From Pseudolabrys sp. (GTDB lineage Bacteria; Pseudomonadota; Alphaproteobacteria; Rhizobiales; Xanthobacteraceae): 54,195 nt of DNA. Shown here one piece after another: positions 29,757 through 41,401 of the stretch; within the stretch, counting starts at the first letter, position 1, and every line of letters begins with the position of its first letter. Below the pieces are notes generated by a model. The model saw only the letters and a list, made by a program, of their open reading frames with translations, was not told the DNA's origin and did no database searches. Made by a program: the position numbers and the translations under genes. Location of the stretch: positions 1-54,195 of the forward strand of contig JALHRB010000007.1 in NCBI GenBank assembly GCA_022841665.1, written 5' to 3'.

Positions 29757-30569
29757 ATGATGTCCGACATCCTCGCCAAGATCGAAGCCTACAAGCGCGA
29801 GGAGATCGCGGCGGCCAAGCGCGTGAAGCCCATGAGCGTGGTCGAGGCCGAAGCCAAGGCCGCGGCGGCCCCGCGCGGCTTCCTCAAGGCGATCGAGAAG
29901 AAGATTGCGACCGGCGACTATGCGCTGATCGCCGAGATCAAGAAGGCGAGCCCGTCGAAGGGGCTGATCCGCGCCGATTTCGATGTGCCGGCACTCGCCC
30001 GCGCTTATGAGGCGGGCGGCGCGACCTGCCTGTCGGTCTTGACCGACGCCCCCTCGTTCCAGGGCCGGCCGGAGTTTCTCGCGCAAGCACGCGACGCCAC
30101 CAGGCTACCGGCGCTGCGCAAGGACTTCGTCTACGAGCCCTATCAGGTGGCCGAATCGCGGGCGCTGGGGGCCGACTGCATCCTGATCATCATGGCCGGG
30201 GTTTCGGACGCGGCTGCCGCGGAGATCGAAAGCGCCGCTTTTTCCTGGGGTATGGACGTGCTTGTTGAAGTTCATCAGGAAGATGAGCTTGAGCGGGCCA
30301 TGCGCCTGAAATCACGGCTGATCGGCATCAACAACCGCGACCTGCGCACCTTCAAGACGGCGCTGGAGGTGAGCGAGCGCCTCGCCCCGCGCGTGCCGCG
30401 CGACCGCGTGGTGGTCGGCGAAAGCGGGCTCAACACGCCGGCCGACCTCGCCCGCCTCGCGCGCGCGGGCATCAACACCTTCCTCATCGGCGAGAGCCTG
30501 ATGCGCCAGCCCGACGTTACCGCCGCCACCCGCGCTTTGCTCGCGCGCCAGCGCGCAGCCGTGGAGTAG
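29757..30569 (+). CDS. trpC: Indole-3-glycerol phosphate synthase
   Basis: A 270-residue (beta/alpha)8 enzyme making indole-3-glycerol phosphate. Key parts: [16 protein letters not shown] with the catalytic Lys, [23 protein letters not shown], and [13 protein letters not shown], and the final [11 protein letters not shown]. The TrpF domain is not fused. The start could also be ATG 29760; GGGGAA lies about six bases ahead of 29757. moaC follows 3 bases later, so trpC and moaC are probably cotranscribed, an arrangement common in Alphaproteobacteria. Confidence 0.97.
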   Translation: MMSDILAKIEAYKREEIAAAKRVKPMSVVEAEAKAAAAPRGFLKAIEKKIATGDYALIAEIKKASPSKGLIRADFDVPALARAYEAGGATCLSVLTDAPSFQGRPEFLAQARDATRLPALRKDFVYEPYQVAESRALGADCILIIMAGVSDAAAAEIESAAFSWGMDVLVEVHQEDELERAMRLKSRLIGINNRDLRTFKTALEVSERLAPRVPRDRVVVGESGLNTPADLARLARAGINTFLIGESLMRQPDVTAATRALLARQRAAVE

Positions 30570-30572
30570 CCC

Positions 30573-31154
30573 ATGGCGCGGACCAGGAAACCGGTCGCCA
30601 CGCGCGCCAAGTCCGGCGCCAAGTCCCGCGCGAAGCCCAAGGCGCGGGCCAAGGCCACGCCGATGATGGGCGACGCCGAATTGCTCACCCATCTCGACAC
30701 GCGCGGGCAGGCGCGCATGGTCGATGTCTCCGCCAAGCCGCCGACCGAGCGCATCGCGGTCGCCGAAGGCCGCGTCATCATGCGCAAGGAGACGCTCGAC
30801 CTGGTCATCGCCGGCAACGCGCTCAAAGGCGACGTGCTGGGCGCGGCAAGGCTCGCCGGCATCATGGCGGCCAAGCGCACGCACAGCCTGATCCCGCTCT
30901 GCCATCCGCTGCCGATCACCAAGGTGGTGTTGGAGATCAATCCCGAGCATGCGCTCCCCGGCTTCCTGGTGCAGGCGACGGTGAAGGTCACCGGCCCGAC
31001 CGGGGTCGAGATGGAGGCGCTGACCGCCGTCTCGATCGCCTGCCTGACCATCTACGACATGGTCAAAGCGGTGGAGCGCGGCATGCGCATCGAGGGTATC
31101 CGGCTTTTGGAAAAAAGCGGCGGACGCTCCGGGCATTGGCGCGTGGAGCGCTGA
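30573..31154 (+). CDS. moaC: Cyclic pyranopterin monophosphate synthase MoaC
   Basis: Molybdenum cofactor enzyme forming cyclic pyranopterin phosphate with MoaA. The body (residues 34-193) carries [33 protein letters not shown] and [17 protein letters not shown] with [12 protein letters not shown]. Normal members have about 160 residues; this one begins with about 33 extra residues of Lys, Arg and Ala runs ([19 protein letters not shown]). The start is fixed by the trpC stop 3 bases upstream; a later Met could be used, but there is no clear ribosome site there. moeA follows after 120 bases containing a repeat. Confidence 0.95.
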   Translation: MARTRKPVATRAKSGAKSRAKPKARAKATPMMGDAELLTHLDTRGQARMVDVSAKPPTERIAVAEGRVIMRKETLDLVIAGNALKGDVLGAARLAGIMAAKRTHSLIPLCHPLPITKVVLEINPEHALPGFLVQATVKVTGPTGVEMEALTAVSIACLTIYDMVKAVERGMRIEGIRLLEKSGGRSGHWRVER

Positions 31155-31179
31155 GATGAAGCAGTGCGCCCTTCTCCGC

Positions 31180-31267
31180 TCATTCCCGCGTAAGCGGGAA
31201 TCCAGCCCGAACTTCGGAGCGGTTGACCTGCGCTGCACTGGGTCCCCGCTTGCGCGGGGACGAACGG
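31180..31267. repeat. Paired-hairpin intergenic repeat (REP-like), family A
   Basis: Second copy of the layout at 5699-5780: a 7-bp stem at 31183-31189/31194-31200 with loop GTAA and an 8-bp stem at 31242-31249/31254-31261 with loop TTGC. The end matches the other copy (GCGGGGACGAACGG here, GCGGGAACGAACGG there). It lies between moaC and moeA, ending eight bases before the moeA ATG. Confidence 0.78.
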
Positions 31268-31274
31268 TTCTGCG

Positions 31275-32483
31275 ATGAGCCTCATGCCGGTCGCCGAGGC
31301 GCTGCAACGGGTGCTGGCCGGCGCCGGGCCCCTGCCCGTCGAGACCGTCGCGCTCAAGGACGCGCTCGGCCGCGTGCTGGCCGAGGATATCGCCGCCACG
31401 CGCTCGCAGCCGCCCGCCGCCGTCTCCGCCATGGACGGTTATGCGCTGCGCGGCGCCGACGTCGCCAACGCGCCTGTGACGCTGAGGGTGATCGGCGAAG
31501 TCGCCGCCGGGCACCCTTTCGCGGGCGAGGTCAAGCCGGGCGAGGCCGCGCGCATCTTCACCGGCGGCGTGCTGCCGAAGGGCAGCGACACCGTGGTGGT
31601 GCAGGAAATCGCCACGCGCGATGGCGACAAAGTCAATTTCCAGAAGCCGACCAAAGCGGGGCGCAACGTGCGCGCCGAAGGCGTCGATTTCCGCCAGGGA
31701 CAAGTGCTGCTGCGCAAGGGCACGCGCCTGAGCGACCGCGACCTGATGCTGGCGGCGGCGATGAACCATGCGGCGCTGCCGGTGCACCGCAGGCCCAAGG
31801 TGGCGATCGCCGGCACCGGCGACGAGCTGATCGCGCCCGGCGGCACGCCCGGCCCCGGCCAGATCGTCTATTCCAACGGCTTTGCGCTCACCGCCCTGGC
31901 GCAGAACGAAGGCGCCGAGGCGCGCGACTTCGGCATCGTGCGCGACCGACTCGAGGACATCGCCGCCGCCGTCCGCGCGGCCCGCGACTGGGGCGCCGAC
32001 ATCCTGGTGACCACCGGCGGCGCCTCGGTCGGCGAGCACGACCTGGTGCAGCGCGCGCTCAAGGCCGAAGGGCTCGACCTGTCGTTCTGGCGGGTGGCGC
32101 TGCGGCCCGGCCGGCCGATGATGCACGGCAAGCTCGGGCCGCTTCAGGTGCTCGGCCTGCCCGGCAACCCGGTGTCGTCCTACGTCTGCGCCTTCCTGTT
32201 CCTGGCGCCGCTGATCCGCAAGCTCTCGGGCCGCCACGACGTCGAGCGCGTGCCGGAACCGGCGCGCCTCGGGCGCGACGTGCCGGCCAATGACGAGCGG
32301 GCGGACTATCTGCGCGCCACCCTGGAGATCGGCCCGGACGGCCCGGTGGCGACCCCGGTGCCCTTGCAGGACAGTTCCCTGATGGCGCCGTTGGCCCAGG
32401 CGGGCTGCCTCGTGATTCGGGAACCGAACGCACCGGCGGCCTCAATAGGGTCAACGTGCGTCATCCTTAAGCTTGCCCTGTAG
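31275..32483 (+). CDS. moeA: Molybdopterin molybdenumtransferase MoeA
   Basis: A 402-residue enzyme that inserts molybdate into molybdopterin. The blocks PVETVALKDALGRVLAED, PPAAVSAMDGYALR, IFTGGVLPKGSDTVV, IAGTGDELIAPGG, TTGGASVGEHD, ALRPGRPMMHG and LGLPGNPVSSYVC are in the family order. The start ATG 31275 lies eight bases after a repeat with no typical ribosome site; a downstream Met in MPVAEALQ at 31284 is a possible alternative. Its end is 39 bases from the first SOS box of lexA. Confidence 0.96.
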   Translation: MSLMPVAEALQRVLAGAGPLPVETVALKDALGRVLAEDIAATRSQPPAAVSAMDGYALRGADVANAPVTLRVIGEVAAGHPFAGEVKPGEAARIFTGGVLPKGSDTVVVQEIATRDGDKVNFQKPTKAGRNVRAEGVDFRQGQVLLRKGTRLSDRDLMLAAAMNHAALPVHRRPKVAIAGTGDELIAPGGTPGPGQIVYSNGFALTALAQNEGAEARDFGIVRDRLEDIAAAVRAARDWGADILVTTGGASVGEHDLVQRALKAEGLDLSFWRVALRPGRPMMHGKLGPLQVLGLPGNPVSSYVCAFLFLAPLIRKLSGRHDVERVPEPARLGRDVPANDERADYLRATLEIGPDGPVATPVPLQDSSLMAPLAQAGCLVIREPNAPAASIGSTCVILKLAL

Positions 32484-32522
32484 CGGCCGTTCGACTTCTT
32501 CACCCCAAATTAAATGGTTGCG

Positions 32523-32537
32523 GAACACATATCGAAC
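32523..32537 (-). promoter_or_regulatory. LexA (SOS) box 1 upstream of lexA
   Basis: Perfect GAAC-N7-GAAC at 32523-32537, that is GTTC-N7-GTTC on the other strand, which is the alphaproteobacterial LexA operator. It lies 75 bases ahead of the lexA start and so fits autorepression. Confidence 0.8.
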
Positions 32538-32548
32538 AGATAGTGTCC

Positions 32549-32563
32549 GTTCATGATTTGTTT
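32549..32563 (+). promoter_or_regulatory. Degenerate LexA (SOS) box 2 upstream of lexA
   Basis: GTTC-N7-GTTT at 32549-32563: one mismatch from the consensus direct repeat, in the opposite orientation to the box 11 bases upstream. It lies 49 bases before the lexA ATG. Two operators in front of lexA are common and would allow graded autorepression; the mismatch makes this one less sure. Confidence 0.5.
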
Positions 32564-32612
32564 CTAGCTGCCGGGGCCTCTGGGGGTACCGGCGGGCGAT
32601 GGAGAGAACCAG

Positions 32613-33323
32613 ATGCTGACGCGCAAGCAGTTTGAGCTCCTGCGTTTCATCCACGAGCGGCTGACCGAGGCCGGCGTTCCGCCCTCCTTCGACGAGATGA
32701 AGGACGCCCTCGACCTGCGCTCCAAGTCCGGCATCCACCGCCTGATCACGGCTTTGGAGGAGCGCGGCTTCATCCGCCGCCTGCCCAACCGGGCGCGCGC
32801 CATTGAGGTGATCAAGCTGCCGGATTCGGTCGCTCACGGCATCAGCGGCGGTAGCGCCCGCTCGCGCGGCTTCACCCCGAGCGTCATCGAGGGCGACCTC
32901 GGCCGCGTCCGCCAGGTCTCCGAGGACGACAACAGTGGCCGCCCGATCGCGGTGCCGGTCATGGGCCGCATCGCTGCCGGCACGCCGATCGAGGCGATCC
33001 AGACCCGCAGCCATGTCATCAACATGCCGCCCGACCTCTTGTCGGCCGGCGAGCATTTCGCTTTGGAAGTGCGCGGCGACTCGATGATCGAGGCCGGCAT
33101 CCTCGACGGCGACATCGCGCTGATCCGCAAATCGGAAGCGGCCGAAACCGGCGACATCGTGGTGGCGCTGATCGACGACGAGGAAGCCACCCTCAAGCGC
33201 TTCCGCCGCCGCGGCGCCTCCATCGCGCTCGAGCCGGCCAACTCGTCCTACGAGGTGCGCATCCTGCCACCCAACCGCGTGCGCATCCAGGGCAAGCTGG
33301 CCGGGCTGTTCCGAAGGTATTAA
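32613..33323 (+). CDS. lexA: LexA repressor (SOS response)
   Basis: SOS repressor and self-cleaving protease, 236 residues. The N-terminal winged helix (1-65) includes [23 protein letters not shown]. The cleavage site is Ala122-Gly123 (RIAAGTP), with catalytic Ser157 (RGDSM) and Lys195 (ATLKRF) in the peptidase fold. The linker of about 40 residues before the cleavage site is longer than in E. coli LexA, as usual in Rhizobiales. Two candidate operators lie at 32523-32563, so it should repress itself. The ATG 32613 has GGAGAG about nine bases ahead. comEC converges from the other side. Confidence 0.97.
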   Translation: MLTRKQFELLRFIHERLTEAGVPPSFDEMKDALDLRSKSGIHRLITALEERGFIRRLPNRARAIEVIKLPDSVAHGISGGSARSRGFTPSVIEGDLGRVRQVSEDDNSGRPIAVPVMGRIAAGTPIEAIQTRSHVINMPPDLLSAGEHFALEVRGDSMIEAGILDGDIALIRKSEAAETGDIVVALIDDEEATLKRFRRRGASIALEPANSSYEVRILPPNRVRIQGKLAGLFRRY

Positions 33324-33332
33324 CCCGCAGGC

Positions 33333-33430
33333 TGTCATCACCCGCGCAAGCGGGTGATCCAGTAACCCCTGTCTTTCAATTTAGGGTGCTGCGGCATACT
33401 GGATGCCCCGCCTTCGCGGGGCATGACAGC
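33333..33430. repeat. Paired-hairpin repeat between convergent lexA and comEC
   Basis: Two 9-bp stems with 4-base loops (33337-33345/33350-33358, loop GCAA; 33403-33411/33416-33424, loop CTTC) flank about 44 bases, and the outer words TGTCAT/ATGACA and CCAGTA/TACTGG are also inverted, so the whole can fold into one larger structure. It occupies the space between the lexA and comEC stops and could end transcripts from both sides. Confidence 0.75.
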
Positions 33431-33436
33431 GGAGAG

Positions 33437-35707
33437 CTAATCCCCCGCCTCCAGGTCCTCCGTGCGCGGCGTCGCATCGCGCGCGGCTGGCCGTGACGGC
33501 ACTACCTCCGCCGGCGTGTCCTTCGCGCGCGCCCAGGGCCGGTCATAACCGGGCGGTCGCGCCGCCTCGATCTCGAAACGGTCGCCGGTCCAGCGCAAAC
33601 TGGTCGCGCCCTGCGCGCGCCAGACCTTGCGGTCGACCAGCATGGCGGCGCAGGCGCCTTGCGCCTCGCGCGCACTGAGCACCACCGCCGCGCGGGCGCA
33701 GTCCTCGGCGAAGGCCTCGATCGTGAGCGCGAACGCGACCGGCCGCCCGTCCTTCAGCTTCCCGATGCAACCGGCGGCGTCGCAGCGCACCCCTTCGCTT
33801 AAACTCGTGTCCTTTGGCGCGCGCGCATCGCCGTCGGCGGCGAGCCAGTCCTTGACCGCGAAGGTGTCGCGCCCGCTATGCAGCACGCGCAGCCGCCCGT
33901 CGGCGCCGCGCAGCGCGGCCGCCTGGCCTTCGCCCGAGATCAGGATGTCCGGTTTCGTCGCCGCGACCGCCCACAGGCTGGCGGCGACGGCGAGCACCGC
34001 CCCGCTCCAGCGCAGCGGCGTGCGCAGCAGGCAGACCAGCAGCAGCCCGGCGGTGCCGAGCAGCAGCGGCCCGGTGCCGAAGGCGCGCATATGTCCGACC
34101 GCGCCGGGCAGGCTCGTCACCCACAGCGCAACCCCGATCATCCAGTCGATGCCGTCGCCCATCAGCCGCCAGAACAGGCCGTCGAAGCCGAACGGCATGG
34201 CCAGCACGCCGAGGATGCCCATCGGCATGACGAGGATCGACACCACCGGCATGGCGGCGAGATTGGCGAGCACGCCATAGGGCGCGACGCGGTGGAAGTG
34301 GAAGGCGGCGTAAGGCGTGGTGGCGAGCCCCGCGACCAGCGAGGCCAGCACCAGCGCGGCGATCTCGCGCCCGCCCCACAGCGCGACGCGCGCCTGCAGC
34401 GAGGACTCGGCATCCGGCCGCCCAAATACGCTATTTGGCAGCCCGTTCTGGTAGGCCGCGATCAGCGCCAAAGTCGCGGCAAACGACATCTGGAAACTCG
34501 GATGCACGACCGACTCCGGCGACAACGCCAGCACGACGAAAGCGGCAACCGCGAGCGTGCGGAAGGTGAGCGCCGGCCGGTCGGCCATCACGCCGGCGAG
34601 CACGATGGCGACCATGATGAAGGAGCGCTGCGTCGCGACCTCCGCGCCCGACAGCACCAGGTAGAACGCGGCGGCGGCGAGCGCGCCGGCTGCCGCCCAT
34701 TTCTTGATCGGCCGCCGCGTCGCCAGCGTCGGCGCGAGCGCGAGCCCCGCGCGGATGACGAAGAACACGATGCCGGCCACCACCGCCATGTGGTAGCCGG
34801 AGATCGACAGCACGTGCGCCAGGCTCGATATGTACATCGCGTCGTTGACCGGCGGCGAGATGGCGTCGCGTTTGCCGGTGATCAGCGCCGACGCGATCGA
34901 GCCGCGGTCGCCCGGCAGCTGCGCGCGGATGCGGTTGTCGATGCCTTCGCGCATACTATCGACGATCGTTGCATAGCGCAGCCAGAAGCCGGGCGCCTCC
35001 GGCGCGGGCGCGGTCTTGATATGGCCGAGCGCGTAGCCGGACGCGCCGATCTGCTGGAAATACATGCCGCGCGCGAAGTCGTAGCCGCCGGGGCGCAACG
35101 GCTGCAAAGGCGGCGACAGGTGCGCCTTCAGCTCGACGAAGGCGCCAACCGGCGGCGCCGTCTCCTTGCGCACGGCGACGCGCACGCGCTCCGGCTTCTC
35201 GCGCATGCGCGCGCCCTCGATCGCGCGCACGCGGATGACGACGCGGTCGCTCTTCGCGCGCTCCTCGCGCACCTCGACGAAGCCCTTGATGGCGGCGCTG
35301 CCGACCGGGAACTGCAGCACGGGATGCGCAACACGCAGCGTGTGCAGGGTGGCGACCGCAAAGCCGGCCGCGATGGCGGCGAGGCCGAGCGCCAAAGGAA
35401 AGCCGACGCTGCTGCGCCGTGCGGCGAAGGCAATCGCCATGGCGACGACGCTTGCGCCGACTGCCGCCGCCCAGAGCGGCTCGCGCCCGGCGGTGAAGTA
35501 AAGGACGATGCCGAAGCCGAAGGCGACCGGCAGCCAGGGCAGCAAGCGCCCGGGCGCGACCTCGGCCCAGGCCCATTCGGCAAGCACTTTGCGCGTGCGC
35601 TCGGCCGTGGCGGTGACGCCATCGGGCAGTGCGAGGCCGGCGCGGCGGCGCGCGGCCGCGATCGCCGCCGCCAGAGCCTTCGCACGCGGTCTGTCCTCGC
35701 CCGCCAT
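33437..35707 (-). CDS. comEC: ComEC/Rec2-family membrane protein (DNA uptake channel)
   Basis: A 756-residue polytopic protein of the ComEC/Rec2 family, the inner-membrane channel for transforming DNA. An N-terminal membrane pair (about 57-110) leads into a DUF4131-like OB region (VEVREERAKSDRVVIRV), then the Competence domain with GGYDFARGMYFQQIGASGY, ALITGKRDAI, LSISGYHMAVVAGIVFF and many helices. The C-terminal part (about 600-756) keeps hydrophilic sequence but has no HxHxDH motif, so the metallo-hydrolase part seems inactive. It starts with ATG 35707. No other competence genes are in the window. Confidence 0.9.
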   Translation of the reverse strand: MAGEDRPRAKALAAAIAAARRRAGLALPDGVTATAERTRKVLAEWAWAEVAPGRLLPWLPVAFGFGIVLYFTAGREPLWAAAVGASVVAMAIAFAARRSSVGFPLALGLAAIAAGFAVATLHTLRVAHPVLQFPVGSAAIKGFVEVREERAKSDRVVIRVRAIEGARMREKPERVRVAVRKETAPPVGAFVELKAHLSPPLQPLRPGGYDFARGMYFQQIGASGYALGHIKTAPAPEAPGFWLRYATIVDSMREGIDNRIRAQLPGDRGSIASALITGKRDAISPPVNDAMYISSLAHVLSISGYHMAVVAGIVFFVIRAGLALAPTLATRRPIKKWAAAGALAAAAFYLVLSGAEVATQRSFIMVAIVLAGVMADRPALTFRTLAVAAFVVLALSPESVVHPSFQMSFAATLALIAAYQNGLPNSVFGRPDAESSLQARVALWGGREIAALVLASLVAGLATTPYAAFHFHRVAPYGVLANLAAMPVVSILVMPMGILGVLAMPFGFDGLFWRLMGDGIDWMIGVALWVTSLPGAVGHMRAFGTGPLLLGTAGLLLVCLLRTPLRWSGAVLAVAASLWAVAATKPDILISGEGQAAALRGADGRLRVLHSGRDTFAVKDWLAADGDARAPKDTSLSEGVRCDAAGCIGKLKDGRPVAFALTIEAFAEDCARAAVVLSAREAQGACAAMLVDRKVWRAQGATSLRWTGDRFEIEAARPPGYDRPWARAKDTPAEVVPSRPAARDATPRTEDLEAGD

Positions 35708-35775
35708 GACGCCCCCAACGCCCGGGCATGCTAGGGCAATCTCAGGTTGTGACTAGGAGAACGGTTGTGAACCCT

Positions 35776-35913
35776 TGTCCCGGGCGTAGCGCAGCGTGAG
35801 CGCTGCGAACGGTGCGCTGCAGACCCGGGATCGCCAGAAAGCGTCGTTTGGGGCGGTCCCGGATCAGCACCGCATCACTTCGCTGACGCTCGTGCTGCGG
35901 TGCATCCGGGACA
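35776..35913. repeat. Palindromic repeat between comEC and glnS
   Basis: Two nested hairpins: TCCCGGG/CCCGGGA at 35778-35784/35824-35830 enclosing a smaller stem of CGCAGCG type, and GTCCCGGAT/ATCCGGGAC at 35856-35864/35904-35912. This fills much of the 225-base space between the comEC start and the glnS stop. It resembles the other repeats in design but not in base words, so it is a different family. Confidence 0.65.
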
Positions 35914-35932
35914 GGTGGGCTTATCCGCCCGC

Positions 35933-37633
<1,701 letters not shown>

Positions 37634-37742
37634 GCTTCCTCGGCTCGTCAATCACCTTATTCTGCGGCCCGTATGACGGGACGCTCGGCTCAATGTCAAC
37701 CGCGCTGACTCTTTCTCCGGGACCTATGCTACACGGCCGCCG

Positions 37743-39164
37743 ATGAGCGCTCCCGTCGTCACCCGCTTCGCGCCCTCCCCGACCGGCTTCCTCCATATCG
37801 GCGGCGGGCGCACCGCGCTGTTCAACTGGCTCTATGCGCGCCGCCACGGCGGCAAGATGCTGCTGCGGATCGAGGACACCGACCGCGAGCGCTCGACCGA
37901 CGCCGCCATCGCCGCCATCATCGACGGGCTGTCGTGGCTCGGGCTGACCTGGGACGGCGACATCGTGTTCCAGTTCGCGCGCGCTGCCCGCCACCGCGCG
38001 GTGGCCGAGCAGCTCTTGGCCGAGGGCAAGGCCTACCGCTGCTACGCCTCGCCGGAAGAGCTCCAGGTGATGCGCGAGGCCGCCCGCAAGGAAGGCCGCT
38101 CCAAGCTCTATGACGGGCGCTGGCGCGACCGCGACCCCTCCGAGGCGCCGGCCGGCGTCAAGCCGGTCATCCGTCTGAAGGCGCCGCAGGAAGGCGAGAC
38201 CGTGATCGAGGACCAGGTGCAGGGCCGCGTCGTCTGGCAGAATGCCGACCTCGACGACCTGGTGCTGCTGCGCTCGGACGGCAATCCGACCTACATGCTG
38301 GCGGTGGTGGTGGACGACCACGACATGGGCGTCACCCACATCATCCGCGGCGACGACCACCTCACCAACGGCGCGCGCCAGAAGCACATCTACGAGGCGC
38401 TCGGCTGGACGGTGCCGTCGATGGCGCACATCCCGCTCATCCACGGGCCGGACGGCTCGAAGCTGTCCAAGCGCCACGGCGCGCTCGGCGTCGACGCCTA
38501 CCGCGCCATGGGCTACCTGCCGGCGGCGATGCGGAACTACCTGGTGCGGCTGGGCTGGAGCCACGGCGACCAGGAGATATTCACCACCGAGGAGATGGTC
38601 GCCGCCTTCGACCTCGCCCATATCGGACGTTCGCCGGCGCGCTTCGACTTCGCCAAGCTGGAGAGCCTCAACGGCCACTACATCCGCGCGACGCCCGACG
38701 CCGACCTGATCGCGGCGCTGGAGGACCTGCTGCCGCACATCGCCGGCGGCGACGAGCTTAAGTCCAAGCTCAGCCCCGCCTTGCGCGCCAAAATGCTGGC
38801 CGCCATGCCGGGCTTGAAGGAACGCGCTAAGACTTTGGTCGAACTGTTCGAGGCGACCCGCTTCCTCTGGGCCACCCGCCCGCTGGCCATCGCCGAGGCG
38901 GCGCAGGCGCTGCTGACGGCGGAGGCGAAGGCGACCATCGCGGCGCTGTTGCCTGCCCTCGAATCGGTCACCGAGTGGAGCGCCGCCGCGGCCGAGGCAG
39001 TGGTGCGCGGCTTTGCCGAGAAGACCGGCGTCAAGCTCGGCGCCGTGGCGCAGCCCTTGCGCGCCGCGCTCACCGGCAAGACCACCTCGCCGCCGATCTT
39101 TGACGTGCTCGCCGTGCTCGGCAAGGACGAAAGCCTCGCCCGCCTGCGCGACCAGGCCGGCTAG
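37743..39164 (+). CDS. gltX: Glutamate--tRNA ligase
   Basis: Charges tRNA-Glu (and, in organisms with GatCAB, sometimes tRNA-Gln); 473 residues. The HIGH motif has the GltX form HIGG at 18-21 ([21 protein letters not shown]), and [11 protein letters not shown] is the KMSKS block. [16 protein letters not shown] and the C-terminal helical anticodon-binding domain are normal. It is divergent from glnS. Some Rhizobiales carry two GltX paralogues; a second copy elsewhere is possible. Confidence 0.97.
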   Translation: MSAPVVTRFAPSPTGFLHIGGGRTALFNWLYARRHGGKMLLRIEDTDRERSTDAAIAAIIDGLSWLGLTWDGDIVFQFARAARHRAVAEQLLAEGKAYRCYASPEELQVMREAARKEGRSKLYDGRWRDRDPSEAPAGVKPVIRLKAPQEGETVIEDQVQGRVVWQNADLDDLVLLRSDGNPTYMLAVVVDDHDMGVTHIIRGDDHLTNGARQKHIYEALGWTVPSMAHIPLIHGPDGSKLSKRHGALGVDAYRAMGYLPAAMRNYLVRLGWSHGDQEIFTTEEMVAAFDLAHIGRSPARFDFAKLESLNGHYIRATPDADLIAALEDLLPHIAGGDELKSKLSPALRAKMLAAMPGLKERAKTLVELFEATRFLWATRPLAIAEAAQALLTAEAKATIAALLPALESVTEWSAAAAEAVVRGFAEKTGVKLGAVAQPLRAALTGKTTSPPIFDVLAVLGKDESLARLRDQAG

Positions 39165-39361
39165 GTTCCCGCGCCGCATTTTCACATCGTCCAAGCCGCA
39201 GGCATGCCCAATCGCAGGGCACAGCCGCGCGGCGCGCGATCTTGCAGCGCACACTTGAATGGGTTACGCAAACAACGGCCGGAACACGCACGCCGCCAAG
39301 GCGAATCGCGACCCCGGCCGGACTTTTCACGCGCATCGCTCGCCAATTCGAGGGCCCGGCC

Positions 39362-40666
<1,305 letters not shown>

Positions 40667-40674
40667 TTTCCACT

Positions 40675-40786
40675 GTCATTCCGGGGCGCCCGCGTGAGCG
40701 AGCGAACCCGGAATCCAGAAACGAATTCTGAAACGATAATGGAGTCCGGGTTCGCGACGGAGACCTTCGCATCCGTCGCGGTTCAT
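40675..40786. repeat. Palindromic repeat between gltA and the DUF433 gene
   Basis: Two palindromic parts: ATTCCGGG/CCCGGAAT at 40678-40685/40707-40714 and CGCGACGG/CCGTCGCG at 40753-40760/40773-40780. The arms are of a different family from those at 5699 and 7067. It separates the gltA operon from the toxin-antitoxin pair and lies about 30 bases upstream of the antitoxin ATG, where it might affect transcription. Confidence 0.65.
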
Positions 40787-40818
40787 GGTATTTTGCCATC
40801 CGAACCCGAGAGGCGCCT

Positions 40819-41040
40819 ATGGCTCACGAGCGCATCGAGATCAATCCCGGCATCATGGGTGGCAAACCCGTGATCCGCGGCACCCGCATTCCGGTTGAGC
40901 TGGTTCTCCGCAAGCTCGGCACCGGGATGACGTTCGACGCCGTTCTGGCCGACCATCCGCGTTTGCGACGCGAGGATATACTCGCCGCGCAAGCTTTCGC
41001 CGCCGATTATCTGGCCGACGAAGAAACCGTGTACGGATAG
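40819..41040 (+). CDS. DUF433 family antitoxin-like protein
   Basis: A 73-residue winged-helix DUF433 protein, usually found as the DNA-binding antitoxin of DUF5615-type toxins. The family pattern is seen: RIEINPGIMGGKPVIRGTRIPVELVLRKL, then MTFDAVLADHPRL and REDILAAQAFAADY. The start has GAGAGG six bases ahead. The toxin gene follows 2 bases after its stop, a typical TA arrangement, and autoregulation of the pair is probable but no operator could be defined. Base composition is a little less GC-rich than the neighbours. Confidence 0.87.
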   Translation: MAHERIEINPGIMGGKPVIRGTRIPVELVLRKLGTGMTFDAVLADHPRLRREDILAAQAFAADYLADEETVYG

Positions 41041-41042
41041 CC

Positions 41043-41399
41043 GTGCGATGGCTCGTCGATGAATGTGTCGACGTAGCGCTGATCGCAAGCCTTCAGGCGT
41101 CGGGTCATGACATTGTCTTTGTCGGCAACATAGAGCCGGCGGCCGATGATCTTGCGGTCATGTCACGGGCACGCCAGGATCATCGCCTCCTGCTGACCGA
41201 CGACAAAGATTTCGGTGAACTGGTGTTTCATCGCGGCGGCAGCGTGCCCGGATTGGTGTTGCTGCGCATCGATCAATCTATGCGATCTCTGCGCGCCGAA
41301 CGACTCTTCGCTGCAATTGAACGCTTCGGCGACGGCTTGTTCGGGCGCTATACGATTATCGAGGAGGCACGTTTCCGCTACAGGCCGTTGTTGCGTTAG
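41043..41399 (+). CDS. DUF5615 PIN-like toxin
   Basis: A 118-residue PIN-like nuclease of the DUF5615 (Mut7-C like) group; partner of the preceding DUF433 protein. Acidic residues expected for a metal site are Asp6 and Glu7 (LVDECVD), plus Asp53, Asp54 and Asp56 (LLLTDDKDFGEL). It starts with GTG 41043, 2 bases after the antitoxin stop, with no alternate start that would keep the LVDE motif. It is probably an RNase that is neutralised by the antitoxin; the target is not known. It converges with the KAS III gene on the other strand. Confidence 0.85.
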   Translation: MRWLVDECVDVALIASLQASGHDIVFVGNIEPAADDLAVMSRARQDHRLLLTDDKDFGELVFHRGGSVPGLVLLRIDQSMRSLRAERLFAAIERFGDGLFGRYTIIEEARFRYRPLLR

Positions 41400-41401
41400 C
41401 G

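Noticed and set aside
35759-35772. GAAC-N6-GAAC upstream of comEC, resembling a LexA box
   Set aside because: The spacer is 6, not 7, bases; LexA in this group needs helical spacing of seven. Possibly worth a test only if comEC proves SOS-induced.
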